From Bacillus mycoides (GTDB lineage Bacteria > Bacillota > Bacilli > Bacillales > Bacillaceae_G), in NCBI RefSeq assembly GCF_018742245.1, contig NZ_CP036135.1, positions 98,315 to 162,314 on the forward strand: 64,000 bases of DNA, given 5' to 3'. Shown here in pieces: positions 35,100-44,036 of this stretch (its first letter is position 1; every line of letters begins with the position of its first letter). The translations under genes were made by a program, and so were the position numbers. Under the pieces are notes generated by a model, which was given only the letters and a program-made list of their open reading frames with translations, had not been told where the DNA came from and did no database searches.

Positions 35100-35141
35100 T
35101 TATATAAAATAATTCCCCACACCTAAAGGCATGAGGAATTA
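35100..35141 (-). terminator. Riboswitch-controlled terminator
   Basis: On the minus strand AATTCCTCATGCC and GGTGTGGGGAATT can pair along all 13 positions (with wobbles) around TTTA, then run into ATTTTATAT. It lies between the c-di-GMP aptamer and the TTG start, as expected of an expression platform. Confidence 0.65.
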
Positions 35142-35167
35142 AACAGCCAACATGAATAAAATTTGGT

Positions 35168-35264
35168 AGTTTCCTAACCTTTCGGCAACTGGCTGACATA
35201 GTGCAATGCACCTTAGTCCCTATAGCTTTGCGCCATTAGCTTTCACTAATTTTGCCTTTATCGA
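35168..35264 (-). ncRNA. c-di-GMP-I (GEMM) riboswitch
   Basis: The minus strand contains GGCAAAATTAGTGAAAGCTA, then ATGGCGCAAAGCTATAGGGA, CTAAGG, a variable TGCATTGCA arm, and TATGTCAGCCAGTTGCCG. These are the hallmarks of the class-I cyclic-di-GMP aptamer: the GGCAAA start, the tetraloop-capped P2 arm followed by CGCAAAGC, the TAGGGxCTAA junction and the closing xCAGCCxGxTGCCG. The terminator hairpin between aptamer and gene suggests control of transcription elongation. The sign of control (ON or OFF) cannot be read. The target is the secreted transglutaminase/discoidin protein. Confidence 0.85.
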
Positions 35265-35975
35265 ATTTCATTATCGGATGGAATCATAACAAAATTCAAA
35301 ATATATTTATATATTTTGAAACTTATTAAATCAAATTTCATTTAATAATGTGGTAATCCTTAATTAAGGAAAAAATTCTTCTATAGTTTTTTTACCACTA
35401 GTTATTATCGTTACGGTTCATCGTGTTACATCTAAAATGATAAATAAAACTTTCACGAAAAAAAACGACTTGAATCATAATAATTCGTTTTTTTTCCGTA
35501 GGATAGAAAGACGAAAGAGTAGAGATGGAAAGTGCACAAACAAGAAAAATATATTAATTCTAAATTTTCGGAAAATTAAATCTAAAGGGGTTTGTGTCCA
35601 CACTCTCTATAATTAAGACTTTATCACTAGAAATAAAATAAAACAACAAAATTCGCATAAATTCGACATTTTTTTCGTGAATTAAAGACGTACGGAAACG
35701 CTTCAAAGAATAACCCACTACATCTGAAAAATTCTCCAATTTCGGCGGGTGTTTTTTCTTATACTTTGTCTTGTAGTTTCCTATATAAAGCTAATCTTGA
35801 AACTGCACTAATAATAGTGTTCTTATCTTTTTTTTACTTATATTATGTAGGAATTAGTTGAAGGGAAATTCAGCCTCTAAAAGGATGTTCCGTCTAACTT
35901 TTTCAATTTCATGTTTACTATATAGTTTTTATATAACAAGAAAAAAGTAGGGGGAAGAAGCGCAAATAACAATTT
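35265..35975. other. Gene-free promoter region and hairpin
   Basis: This stretch of about 700 bases has no credible gene. It must hold the promoter of the riboswitch transcript. A hairpin-like ACCCACTA...GGCGGGT followed by a T-run (35710-35757) could terminate rightward transcription. Confidence 0.4.
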
Positions 35976-36109
35976 CCTAATGAAGAATTGGTAGAAAGAT
36001 TCCTTGTTTCACAATTTGAAACATACAATCAGCGTTTCACAACTCGTTGTCACTTAGGTTTCGATCAAGCTCAATCAGAACTAACAGCTATGTTTGAAGA
36101 TAAAAAATA
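35976..36109 (+). pseudogene. Possible protein remnant (NEELVERFLVSQFETYNQRF)
   Basis: Plus-strand translation gives NEELVERFLVSQFETYNQRF, then TTRCHLGFDQAQSELTAMFE and DKK before a stop. The composition is strongly protein-like, but no start codon is in frame, and a GGGGGAAGAAG ribosome-like site sits in a different phase. It is probably a frameshifted small gene. I do not recognise the family. Confidence 0.35.
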
Positions 36110-36312
36110 AAGAACCCTCTCCTCTGCAAGAAAAGAAATTCTTTATTTACACAAAAATATTGACGGTACCTGAAGTAGTACATCTCTATAAAAAAACATA
36201 CAATCTTACCAACAAATACAAGGTTGTATGTTTTTATATTATTTACATGTATTCAGGTGCAATCCGGTCCTATTTGCGGTTGTCCTATTTGTGGTTCTCC
36301 TATTTGTACAAT

Positions 36313-37401
36313 CTATTTATTTTGTGCAATCTTAGCACCTTCATATAATTTATCTGTATAATTTTTAAGGTCCTGCCAATTATCCTTCGCTGTATTCAGA
36401 TCTGCTCTTATAATCTCATCAAACAAGTCTAGACTAATGCTGTCAACACTGGCAATCAATGATTTATATTTTTTCTCCACTGTCCCCCACTGAGTCTTTA
36501 TATTTTCAAGAGCAGTAACAGCTGTACCAACTGTTGCAGCCATATGTTCCGTTTTATTTTTGGCATCAGTCAAAATAACTACTTCTGCCTCTGCTCCAGA
36601 AATTCTGGACTTTAATTGTTCTATTTCTTGTTGTGCAGATGCGATATTCTTGTCAGCAGTGACAATCAATGGTATACCAATCGGAGGCATAAATACAGAT
36701 AAAGCTATATAGCCACCACGTTTATCATAGTTTTCTTTAATTGTATTATTACAATTCTCAATTCGTTGTTGTAGAAGCGGAATACCAGCGTTCGTACTTT
36801 CTAGAATATTCTCCAATTGATTGAAATCTTCTTTGAAATTTCTTGTATTTTCTGCTATTTCACCTTGAAAATTTTTCAATTTTTCTAACAGTACATCTAA
36901 TTTTTGACTATTGTACAAAATACTATTGTACAAATTTTCTAGTTCATATTTTAATTTCTCTGTATCTTTTTGCTCTATAGCAGTTAGTAAAAGCTTATAA
37001 CTTGCTTGAAACGTATCATTATAACTTACAATATTCTGATGCGTGTACATAATACGAGTTTTAAAATACATGAACCAAAAGTCGGCATTCTCTATTGCAT
37101 CCCGTTGATGCTTAATCATGTTTGCTTGTAAATCACCATTTATAGAACTTATTTTACTTAAATCTGTCAGCTGTTGATTACTGATTGTATTGGCATATGA
37201 ATCCATTGTAAGGATATTTGCCACCATTTTTCCCATTACTTCTTTAAATTCACCAGGACCAAGGGAATAGTTCTTCAAACTTTCTTGCTGTTGGGACACA
37301 GTTTGTTCTGCTGCCAAAGTATGAAGTGGAATTACATTACTCGCTGCCATTCCCGTAATGATTGTTGACAAAATAATTTTCTTATATAAATTCTTATTCA
37401 T
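36313..37401 (-). CDS. HBL/NHE-family enterotoxin component (third gene; NheC/HblA-like)
   Basis: A secreted all-helical pore-forming toxin component of the HBL/NHE (ClyA-like) family. After a signal peptide (ending HTLAAEQ) come YSLGPGEFKEVMGKMVANIL and MDSYANTI, the family N-terminal block. Long helices and a hydrophobic hairpin (GGYIALSVFMPPIGIPLIVT, about residues 230-255) typical of the membrane-inserting head follow. The tail has ADLNTAKDNWQDLKNYTDKL. I start at ATG 37401 because AGGTG is correctly spaced; a GTG at 37410 is also in frame. Position after the hairpin matches nheC in the chromosomal operon. The length of 362 aa is normal. Confidence 0.85.
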   Translation of the reverse strand: MNKNLYKKIILSTIITGMAASNVIPLHTLAAEQTVSQQQESLKNYSLGPGEFKEVMGKMVANILTMDSYANTISNQQLTDLSKISSINGDLQANMIKHQRDAIENADFWFMYFKTRIMYTHQNIVSYNDTFQASYKLLLTAIEQKDTEKLKYELENLYNSILYNSQKLDVLLEKLKNFQGEIAENTRNFKEDFNQLENILESTNAGIPLLQQRIENCNNTIKENYDKRGGYIALSVFMPPIGIPLIVTADKNIASAQQEIEQLKSRISGAEAEVVILTDAKNKTEHMAATVGTAVTALENIKTQWGTVEKKYKSLIASVDSISLDLFDEIIRADLNTAKDNWQDLKNYTDKLYEGAKIAQNK

Positions 37402-37559
37402 CTTTTTCACCTACTCTTTCACATGCATCACATATTTTATTAAATTCATAAGCTTCTATTCTTTACTTCAAATGAATTATGATTATTGCAAATAAAACAA
37501 CATATTAAGATAGAGATTCTCGTACTTTCTTATTCTATAATCTTTATTAAGTTTCATAA

Positions 37560-37606
37560 CTATATAGGAAGTCTCCTGCTCAAACTTGAACAGGAGACTC
37601 ACATTA
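37560..37606 (-). terminator. Intergenic hairpin between second and third toxin genes
   Basis: AGTCTCCTG and CAGGAGACT form a stem around CTCAAACTTGAA (which can itself pair). In the chromosomal nhe operon an inverted repeat between nheB and nheC is known to limit expression of the third gene. The same place and form here suggest the same role. Confidence 0.7.
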
Positions 37607-37674
37607 TGTGTTCTTCAAAAGAGAAACTCAGTATATTATATTTTTCATTACTTCGGCAATTTCTTGATGTAATA

Positions 37675-38808
37675 TTATTTGTTCAAGAATGAAATCTCAC
37701 TACTTTGAATATTTTCAGCATACTTTCTAATCTGCTCCCAATGATCCTTCGCTGTATCCAGATCTGCTGTTATATCCATAGCAAGGAATTCTGGGTCAAC
37801 AGCTTTAGCACTCTTAATCAATGAGTCATATTTTGTTCCCATTCCATCCCACGCAGTCTTTATATTTTCAAGAGAAACAATAGCTTTATCAATTGTATCT
37901 GTTAAATTTTTAATATCACTTTGCACTATCGTTAATCTAGCTGACTGTAGTTTCGCCATTGAAATATCTTGTGTTAGCTTTATAATTTGGTCTTGTGCCT
38001 TGATTATCTGCTGCTGCGATGAAACTACTCCGTATATCCCACCTCCTAATATAGGTGCACCAATGGGCGCAAAAGGTGAAAGAACTAAATATGCACCAGC
38101 AGCAGTTGCAACCGACGATGCAATATAAATTTTGTTATTCTCATCGATTACTGCTTTATTTGTTTCGATTTGTTGCTGAAACAGTGGAATTCCGGCTTCT
38201 TCACCAGTTAAAATATTTACAATCTTTTCAGCATTCCCTTTTAAATTTTGTGTATCTTTTTCTAATTTGCCGCGAAAGCTTTTCAAATCATCCACTAATT
38301 TGGTCACTTGATCTTTATTCTGTGAAATTTCATCATTCAACTTTGTAAGCAAAGCTGTTAGTTTGACTGGATCATTTTTATATTGTAATAAATAACGAGA
38401 GTAATTTTGGAATTTTGTATCATAACTGATAATATTTTGATTCGTCGTAATTATTCCTGACTTCAAATTATTTAACCAGTATGTTGCATTTTCTCTAGTA
38501 AGATTTTGGTTGGCTTTAATGTCTGTTTTTAAATTATCGCCAACTGAAGATAAACCATCCAAATTAATATCTGCTTGTTTAAGTATAGTTAAAGCATACA
38601 GGTCCATTACCAACATATTGGATTTAGTATCCTTCATCGCATGATCAAGCCCTGTTGGTCCAAGGTAATAACTAGGGTATTTTAGGTCTTGATTTGCATA
38701 AATAGGTGCTGGTTCCTCTGCCGAGGCATATGATGGCATAATGCCACCCGCTACGATTGTTGCTATTAATGTAGATAAAGCCATTACTTTATAAGGTTTT
38801 TTCATCAC
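37675..38808 (-). CDS. HBL/NHE-family enterotoxin component (second gene; NheB/HblD-like)
   Basis: This 377-residue protein has a signal peptide ending ASAEE, then YYLGPTGLDHAMKDTKSNML and MDLYALTILKQADINLDGLS, the family's conserved N-terminal region. The hydrophobic hairpin SSVATAAGAYLVLSPFAPIG, then APILGGGIYGVV, lies at about residues 233-266. Long helices and DLDTAKDHWEQIRKYAENI follow near the C-terminus. The GTG/ATG pair at 38808/38805 follows AAGGAGAG. It is the middle gene of a three-gene operon, the usual place of NheB or HblD, whose product binds cells and assembles the pore. Confidence 0.87.
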   Translation of the reverse strand: MMKKPYKVMALSTLIATIVAGGIMPSYASAEEPAPIYANQDLKYPSYYLGPTGLDHAMKDTKSNMLVMDLYALTILKQADINLDGLSSVGDNLKTDIKANQNLTRENATYWLNNLKSGIITTNQNIISYDTKFQNYSRYLLQYKNDPVKLTALLTKLNDEISQNKDQVTKLVDDLKSFRGKLEKDTQNLKGNAEKIVNILTGEEAGIPLFQQQIETNKAVIDENNKIYIASSVATAAGAYLVLSPFAPIGAPILGGGIYGVVSSQQQIIKAQDQIIKLTQDISMAKLQSARLTIVQSDIKNLTDTIDKAIVSLENIKTAWDGMGTKYDSLIKSAKAVDPEFLAMDITADLDTAKDHWEQIRKYAENIQSSEISFLNK

Positions 38809-38859
38809 ATTTTTCTCTCCTTACATTATTAAGAATTATTGTTCTGAATTCTACAAATT

Positions 38860-40020
38860 TCATCCTGTTACTTTTATTTTTGTAACACTCTCTTGATATT
38901 CCGTTGTTTGTTTTTTCAATTCATCCGTAAACTGTTTAAGCTCTTTTAATCGTGCTTGTAATGAATTAGAATCTATTTTCACATCAGTATTAAGACTTGT
39001 CCCCGTTTCAATCATTATGTTATTAAAGGTGTCCCAACTACTTACTAGATTGTCAAAACTCTGAGTTTGCTTTTTAACTGTTCTTGTAAAGTTATTTAAT
39101 TGCTGCTCAATAAGTGTCATTTGAGTTGCTTGCACTTCAATATTCGATAAATTTTGTACCAATTGAATTAGTTTCTGTTGCTTTTGAGCAATAGCTTTAT
39201 TCAGTTCTGTTACTTTATCATTTTTGAGTTGTCCATATTGGTTATAAATCGCTTCCAAATTAGACACGTCTACAGTTTTATCCTTAACTCCGTCTTTCAA
39301 AATATTAATAACCGACTTTGTAATATTTAAAGAACCGTCTAGATTTTCTTTTGGTAGAGCTAGAAGTTTTTCAAAATCTTCTTGAATGCCTGCATTAAGT
39401 TGTCCCATTTCCGTTCTTAATTTTTCAATGTCTCCGTCTGAACCCTTATAAGATTCAAACGCTCTGCTAACTTTACTAGAAAAATTATTACTATCTTCAG
39501 CCAATTCGTTTTTAGAATTGTTTAAGTCTTCTGAAGTTATTTTCATATTATACTGAATTTTTTGCACGTCACCTTGAAGTAAGTTAAAAATACGTACAAA
39601 TAATGCTTTTGCTTCCGGATCTTCATTCATTTTTCCAGCTAGTTCAACTAATTTATTGTAATAATTTGTAAACCTTATTCCGAAACTCTGTATGTCTTGA
39701 TTTACAACGGATAATTTGTGGTTATTTACATCCAGGCAGTCTCGAACATGGTTTCTTACAGTACCTTGATCAGTTGTTATTCCATATATAGTACTTACAT
39801 CAAGATCTGGTTGCTGTAATATGATTAGCCCATATCCTTGAATCAATGGCGTCTGTGATCCTAATTTCGTAATCGAATTTGATAACCTATCCATAGCGGG
39901 TCCAAGTATACTACTTGGTTGTAAATAAGTTGTTTTACTTTCTGCAAAAGTATTTACAGGTGAGAAGCAACTTGTAGATACTGCAGTAATTAATAACCCT
40001 GCGACTAACGTTTTTTTCAT
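38860..40020 (-). CDS. HBL/NHE-family enterotoxin component (first gene; NheA/HblC-like)
   Basis: Start at ATG 40020, seven bases behind GGGAGGG. A signal peptide (MKKTLVAGLLITAVSTSCFS, ending TFAES) precedes SSILGPAMDRLSNSITKLGS and QGYGLIILQQPDLDVSTI, the family N-terminal block. The rest is long helices without a strong hydrophobic hairpin, like NheA/HblC lytic subunits. It is first in the operon (A-B-C order as in nhe). The 386-aa length is normal. Sequence divergence from the classical chromosomal HBL and NHE proteins seems large, so this is a separate plasmid-borne member. I saw no perfect PlcR box upstream. Confidence 0.83.
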   Translation of the reverse strand: MKKTLVAGLLITAVSTSCFSPVNTFAESKTTYLQPSSILGPAMDRLSNSITKLGSQTPLIQGYGLIILQQPDLDVSTIYGITTDQGTVRNHVRDCLDVNNHKLSVVNQDIQSFGIRFTNYYNKLVELAGKMNEDPEAKALFVRIFNLLQGDVQKIQYNMKITSEDLNNSKNELAEDSNNFSSKVSRAFESYKGSDGDIEKLRTEMGQLNAGIQEDFEKLLALPKENLDGSLNITKSVINILKDGVKDKTVDVSNLEAIYNQYGQLKNDKVTELNKAIAQKQQKLIQLVQNLSNIEVQATQMTLIEQQLNNFTRTVKKQTQSFDNLVSSWDTFNNIMIETGTSLNTDVKIDSNSLQARLKELKQFTDELKKQTTEYQESVTKIKVTG

Positions 40021-40035
40021 GGTAATCCCTCCCAT

Positions 40036-40885
40036 TAATTGGTGTTTGTTGATAAAATAGTTAGACTAAATTTTAAAGGTTTCATTTTTATTTATATGAA
40101 ATCTAGCCTTGCAACTATTTATGCTTTGATTAGCTCTCAAATCAATAGTATGATATTCATTTGAGAGCTGGACCTGCTTCACTTGCAGGAAGTCCAGATA
40201 GATTTAGTCGTTGCTCCTATCATTAATCCTGCCATGACTTTTTTGATAGCAATTTCATAAGATCCTACAAGATTACAAAAAATGAAATTATACTTGTACA
40301 TTGCTTATACTTTTACCTCGGAATAAAATAAAATCATTTTTGCTATGTAGAGACTTAGAATGCTATTTCTTATAAATGTGATACTTTTGTGGTTCTAAAT
40401 TGTTTCTAAGTTTAATTAACTGAGTAATGAGAAAATTAATTCGACATAATGTTACTTGCAACTTCACTGCACTTTTTATTCGTATAATCTTCTCCTTTCT
40501 TAGTGGTCGTACCAATTACACCTTTATTAAAACATTAAACTTTTAATGCGTAAATAGTAGAATTTTGTCGAATAAATCCGAAAATTATACTATTAAGCAT
40601 TAGTTCCACTGGCAATATTATCCTGATAAAATTACTATTTAATCTTATTTATATTCAATCTTATTCAATTAATTGTAATTATTATAAGTTAATATATATA
40701 TTAAAAAGATAGTTAATTTAGCTTAAAAGAAAAAATGCAATGTGATTTAATTATATTAAAATAATTCAATCACATCCTGCATACTCATTACCTTTATTTG
40801 TATATGTAAAATTGCATGCTCTTTGGTGATTTGCTCCAGAAGTCTTTCATCAAATTACAAAAACCTAGGATATTCCCAATTATAT
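40036..40885. other. Long gene-free upstream region of the toxin operon
   Basis: About 850 AT-rich bases contain no credible gene. AATCAATAGTATGATATTCA and the pair CTCTCAAATCA/TGAGAGCTGG (40133-40172) make a hairpin-like element about 110 bases before the start. The promoter cannot be placed with confidence. Confidence 0.4.
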
Positions 40886-41100
40886 AGGGGTAACGCCACA
40901 TCATCATCAAGCTAAAGCGAATTTGTATTCACAAAATGAAAAAAACGCTATTCTTTTTGTAGAAATACACAGAAAGGATAGCGTTTTTGTATGAATCTAT
41001 CGATTCAGGATAAGTTTCATTTATTCACTGAAGAACTACAGCAATATCTATCTCCACATATTCTTTAACAACTTGCACAAGATACAGGTTTTGTAAAACT
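40886..41100 (+). pseudogene. IS231-type 5' fragment
   Basis: The inverted repeat ACGCCACATCATCATCAAGC (about 40892-40911) is followed by the usual AGAAAGGATAGCGTTTTTGT leader and a transposase start at 40991, MNLSIQDKFHLFTEELQQYL, which soon meets a TAA stop. It ends exactly where a Tn3-type inverted repeat begins (41101), so a later event removed the rest. Confidence 0.75.
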
Positions 41101-41137
41101 GGGTACCGTCAGCATTTTGGAAAAAACCCACGCTAAG
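41101..41137 (+). mobile_element. Solo Tn4430-type terminal inverted repeat
   Basis: GGGTACCGTCAGCATTTTGG then AAAAAACCCACGCTAAG is nearly identical to the Tn3-family (Tn4430-type) end. No transposase accompanies it. IS231 elements are known to favour such ends as targets, and an IS231-type fragment abuts it here. Confidence 0.7.
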
Positions 41138-41210
41138 CAAAAAATACAATAAGCTGCCCATATGGACAGCTCATTTACATAATTATCGTTATTAGAAGTT
41201 AATTAAGATT

Positions 41211-41621
41211 CTAACCTTTTCTTTCTTGTATGTAATTCAGTAATATATCTCGCTCTTTTTCAAATAGCATTTTAAGTTTATTAATCTCAGATATTGGCTT
41301 CCAGCAAATATCTTGAATCAACTCATCTGGATCCTGAATTTTCTTTTCTCCACCAACTAGTTCAACTTCAAAATATTCAACATGAACATCTACGCCATAT
41401 GTAATTCCATCTCGTTCATGTATTTTTTGAACAATTTGCACTTGGTAGCCCGTTTCTTCCCAAACTTCACGAATGCAACACTCTTCAAATGTTTCCTTTT
41501 CCTCTACTCCACCTGAAGGAACAGACCAAAGTTCAGGCTCTTTTGGTTTCTCCTGTGCTACCATTAGTATTTCATCTCTTGAGTTTATACAAATTGCTGC
41601 TGACCCTTTCCATATAGACAT
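41211..41621 (-). CDS. Nudix hydrolase
   Basis: The protein carries a complete Nudix box, GGVEEKETFEECCIREVWEE, followed by TGY, matching GX5EX7REUXEEXGU. These enzymes cleave nucleoside diphosphates linked to another group. The start is ATG 41621, eight bases after AGGGG. The TTG two codons earlier is too close. 136 residues is normal. The box residues needed for magnesium binding are intact. Specific substrate not predictable. It stands alone. Confidence 0.9.
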   Translation of the reverse strand: MSIWKGSAAICINSRDEILMVAQEKPKEPELWSVPSGGVEEKETFEECCIREVWEETGYQVQIVQKIHERDGITYGVDVHVEYFEVELVGGEKKIQDPDELIQDICWKPISEINKLKMLFEKERDILLNYIQERKG

Positions 41622-41689
41622 GTTCAAATCCCCTTTAATATAATAAATTAACTAAATTTTACCACAATTAAATGACGTATATTGTAGCC

Positions 41690-41810
41690 TTGGAATAAAG
41701 TTTGATTAAATTAACTTAATGAACCTTGATAAAAGAGCAAATAGAAAAAGCGTGTTTTGAAAAAAGATTGATCAAAACACGCTTTTTCTATATTCAATTG
41801 AATCATCCTT
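41690..41810. repeat. Intergenic hairpin repeat (AATAAAGTTTGATTAAA family)
   Basis: AATAAAGTTTGATTAAATTA followed by a long hairpin, AAAAAGCGTGTTTTG / CAAAACACGCTTTTT, around AAAAAAGATTGAT. The same arrangement occurs at 45178-45275 and 60000-60090, with decayed versions at 32441 and 63060. The hairpin could terminate transcription in both directions. Confidence 0.65.
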
Positions 41811-41944
41811 TTATAAAAAAGTTTGATAATTTTTGGGATCCTTGCTCAATTAAAGCGCCCGATTGCGGAATAATGGAAAATGCAAAAACACAGCAAAAAT
41901 GACTCCTTAGTTATTTTGCTAAAGCTATCCCGTTAATTCAACAA

Positions 41945-41969
41945 AAAAGGGGTATAGTCCCCTCTTATT
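41945..41969 (-). terminator. Terminator of the 41973 gene
   Basis: AAGGGG and CCCCTC(TT) pair around TATAGT directly downstream of the leftward gene's stop. Confidence 0.5.
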
Positions 41970-41972
41970 AAC

Positions 41973-42491
41973 TTAATATGTACACCAAAATACCTTTTCA
42001 GCTATTGGTTCACTGGCCGATACCTTTATGAAATTTAACAAAATATCCGTTTCGCTTGTTCCTACATATTCATCTTCATCTACATTATAATATTGAACCA
42101 CTTCAACTTTATATAAGCCATTTTCTATTTCAATCTTATATTTGGAACAATTTCGATCAGGTACTTTGTTATTTTGAAACTGAGCAGCCATTGTAAGGCA
42201 GTCATAATCCACTAAATATAGTTGATTTTCCGTTACTTCTATATACCCTACTGCTTTCCTAAAGCATTTATGAGTTATTTCTTCCGTACCTTTTCTAACC
42301 TCTACTCTCCAGGAATATTCAATTCCTTCCTCAGTCATTTGAAAAACTAAAATATGCCCTTGCTTCATCTCGTCTCCAAAATGTTGCAAGAGATTATCTA
42401 ATTCCCAATCTTCATCTACGAATGATTCGTATTTATTAGTGTTCGCTACTCCAATAAAATTCGTATCACCAAAGTCCATACAAAACCTCAT
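41973..42491 (-). CDS. Hypothetical acidic protein, 172 aa
   Basis: I start at ATG 42491 with AAGGGG upstream. The frame stays open to 42527. The product (MRFCMDFGDTNFIGVANTNK, VFQMTEEGIEYSWRVEVRKG, KIEIENGLYKVEVVQYYNVD) looks soluble, acidic and rich in beta-strand. I do not recognise the family; its general look resembles small immunity proteins of polymorphic toxins, but this is impression only. It has its own terminator. Confidence 0.55.
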   Translation of the reverse strand: MRFCMDFGDTNFIGVANTNKYESFVDEDWELDNLLQHFGDEMKQGHILVFQMTEEGIEYSWRVEVRKGTEEITHKCFRKAVGYIEVTENQLYLVDYDCLTMAAQFQNNKVPDRNCSKYKIEIENGLYKVEVVQYYNVDEDEYVGTSETDILLNFIKVSASEPIAEKVFWCTY

Positions 42492-42541
42492 TTTTCTCTT
42501 CCCCTTTGCTCGGTGTTTTTTGGACATTGTATCATTTTACT

Positions 42542-43105
42542 TGGGATAAAACACCAGTTAATTTAAGTTAAAGCTTTCTCAATAGCTTCATCTATAATAA
42601 TTTCCTTCAAATATGTTATTCGAGAAAATGGCCCTTTAGTGGAGTAACTTTATTGCTACTCAACAGTTCCTTAATCCGCCTTTCAGTTCAGATCTTCTTT
42701 TCACTATAAAAACATCCCTTTAGATAAACAGATCCAAAGGGACAAAACATCGCAATTTTTTTATAAACACTGTAACTTTATTTAAAAATAACACCAAACA
42801 GTTCTACTTTTCAATTGATAAGTATTTAAATTTAAATACTGGTCTAGGTACATATTTCGCAATAAATCTATCCGAAATAAAAATAATATCTCCATTTCAC
42901 ATAAAATAGTATCCAAAACAGACGAGACCGAATCCATTAAGCGGATTAATTAGGCACAAAATTAAATGTAGACTATTGATTATGTAGTTTATTTTTTATT
43001 AAACATTATGGTAAGTGAAATTTTATATTCCCCTTGTTAAAAACGCCCCCATAGATCTTACACCTATGAGAGCTACCTAAGGGTCTTTTGACTTTCGACT
43101 TGATT
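42542..43105. other. Gene-free stretch with a repeated hairpin
   Basis: No credible gene. CATCCCTTTAGATAAACAGA, TCCAAAGGGAC and GCAATTTTTTTATAAACA (42710-42775) recur in similar form at 46358-46415. They include a CCCTTT/AAAGGG hairpin, another intergenic repeat of this replicon. A GTTTTTAACAAGGG-side hairpin with CATAG/CTATG lies near 43035-43085. Confidence 0.45.
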
Positions 43106-43216
43106 CTATTGTAACAAGCTTTCACCAAATAGCAAAAACATAAAGATCCAAAACCAAATAACCAAACGAAATGCACTCTTGAAGCCTCCCCACAGGGAAA
43201 ATGTTTCCTCTTGCAT
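43106..43216 (-). CDS. Small single-span membrane protein, 36 aa
   Basis: ATG 43216 follows AAAGGGGG by six bases. The product is MQEETFSLWGGFKSAFRLVI, then WFWIFMFLLFGESLLQ, a single aromatic-rich span. It starts 15 bases beyond the stop of the HTH gene at 43232-43474, so the two form an operon. Function unknown. Confidence 0.55.
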   Translation of the reverse strand: MQEETFSLWGGFKSAFRLVIWFWIFMFLLFGESLLQ

Positions 43217-43231
43217 TATTATCCCCCTTTC

Positions 43232-43474
43232 CTACTTGTCTTTTGGTTCTCCAAACCATTCATACATTGCCTGTCGGCTTATAATCCATTCCTTACGCTT
43301 CCCTTCAGGATGCAAAAAATACTTCACTAAACCTTCTTGTAACATGCGCTCTAAATCATTTATTTGCTTCTCGTTCATTAGAGAGGGGCTATATTTATTC
43401 TTAATTGTCTCACGAGGAATCCCCCAATAAAATGCTGCTTCAGATGGTGTCATGTATTTATCAATTTCTTTCAT
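43232..43474 (-). CDS. Small helix-turn-helix DNA-binding protein
   Basis: The 80-residue protein begins MKEIDKYMTPSEAAFYWGIP and ends GKRKEWIISRQAMYEWFGEP plus KDK. The T-x-SEAA-x-x-WGIPRETI-xNKY start and the W-I-I-S-R-x-A-M-x-E-x-FGEP ending are the pattern of short Bacillus HTH proteins that resemble excisionase/MerR-type winged helices. Good ribosome site (AGGAG). It heads a two-gene operon with a membrane microprotein. The target is unknown. Confidence 0.7.
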   Translation of the reverse strand: MKEIDKYMTPSEAAFYWGIPRETIKNKYSPSLMNEKQINDLERMLQEGLVKYFLHPEGKRKEWIISRQAMYEWFGEPKDK

Positions 43475-43771
43475 GGGAATTCTCCTTTGTTTGTGCTTTT
43501 CCTTTTATGTTACAATAAATAAAGAAGGCAATGGACTAGATTTCCTTCTACTTCAGTCACTCATTAACTAAGCCCTTTGTTTGCTGTTAAGCAAATGAAG
43601 GTTTTTTATTTTGCTTGTTTATATTTACTATCTATGACAGCCAAACGGATCAACTTCAGCTTAATATCCTTACTAAGAGAAAGCCATTCAGATGTACCAA
43701 TTTTCATATCCTTTTTCTCCCCATTCCCTTTTTATACTTCAAGAAAATTAACCCCTTAAAACATTTGTATT

Positions 43772-43969
43772 TTACACTAATTTAACAACTAGGGAATCCT
43801 CATCATATTCGTGAATGTGTAAATCATAGCGCATTTCTGTTGCATCCAGTACTTTACAAAACCTCTGATAGTAAGCCGGATTACTTACTTCCATACCAAT
43901 TTCTCCATTCCTGAACAGATACTCTAAATCATCAATGATTTCTTTTACTGTATTCTCCAATGTTCTCAC
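43772..43969 (-). CDS. Hypothetical protein, 65 aa
   Basis: The product, MRTLENTVKEIIDDLEYLFR then NGEIGMEVSNPAYYQRFCKV and further residues, is a small acidic soluble protein. I do not recognise it. The notable point is its regulatory region: two palindromes of AACCTTAYAAGGTT form lie directly upstream, suggesting tight repression. Confidence 0.55.
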   Translation of the reverse strand: MRTLENTVKEIIDDLEYLFRNGEIGMEVSNPAYYQRFCKVLDATEMRYDLHIHEYDEDSLVVKLV

Positions 43970-43986
43970 TCCTTATCTTTATAAAA

Positions 43987-44036
43987 TAACCCTATAAGGT
44001 TATTTTATAACAAAACGACCAACCTTACAAGGTTAT
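43987..44036 (-). promoter_or_regulatory. Paired palindromic operators AACCYTAYAAGGTT
   Basis: AACCCTATAAGGTT (43989) and AACCTTACAAGGTT (44021) sit 32 bases apart, about three helical turns, just upstream of the 43772-43969 gene. They also continue into TATTTTATAA-type promoter text. They look like binding sites for a dimeric repressor. Confidence 0.55.

Noticed and set aside
40036..40885. PlcR box upstream of the HBL/NHE-like operon
   Set aside because: I looked for TATGNANNNNTNCATA and found none by eye; a degenerate site cannot be excluded.
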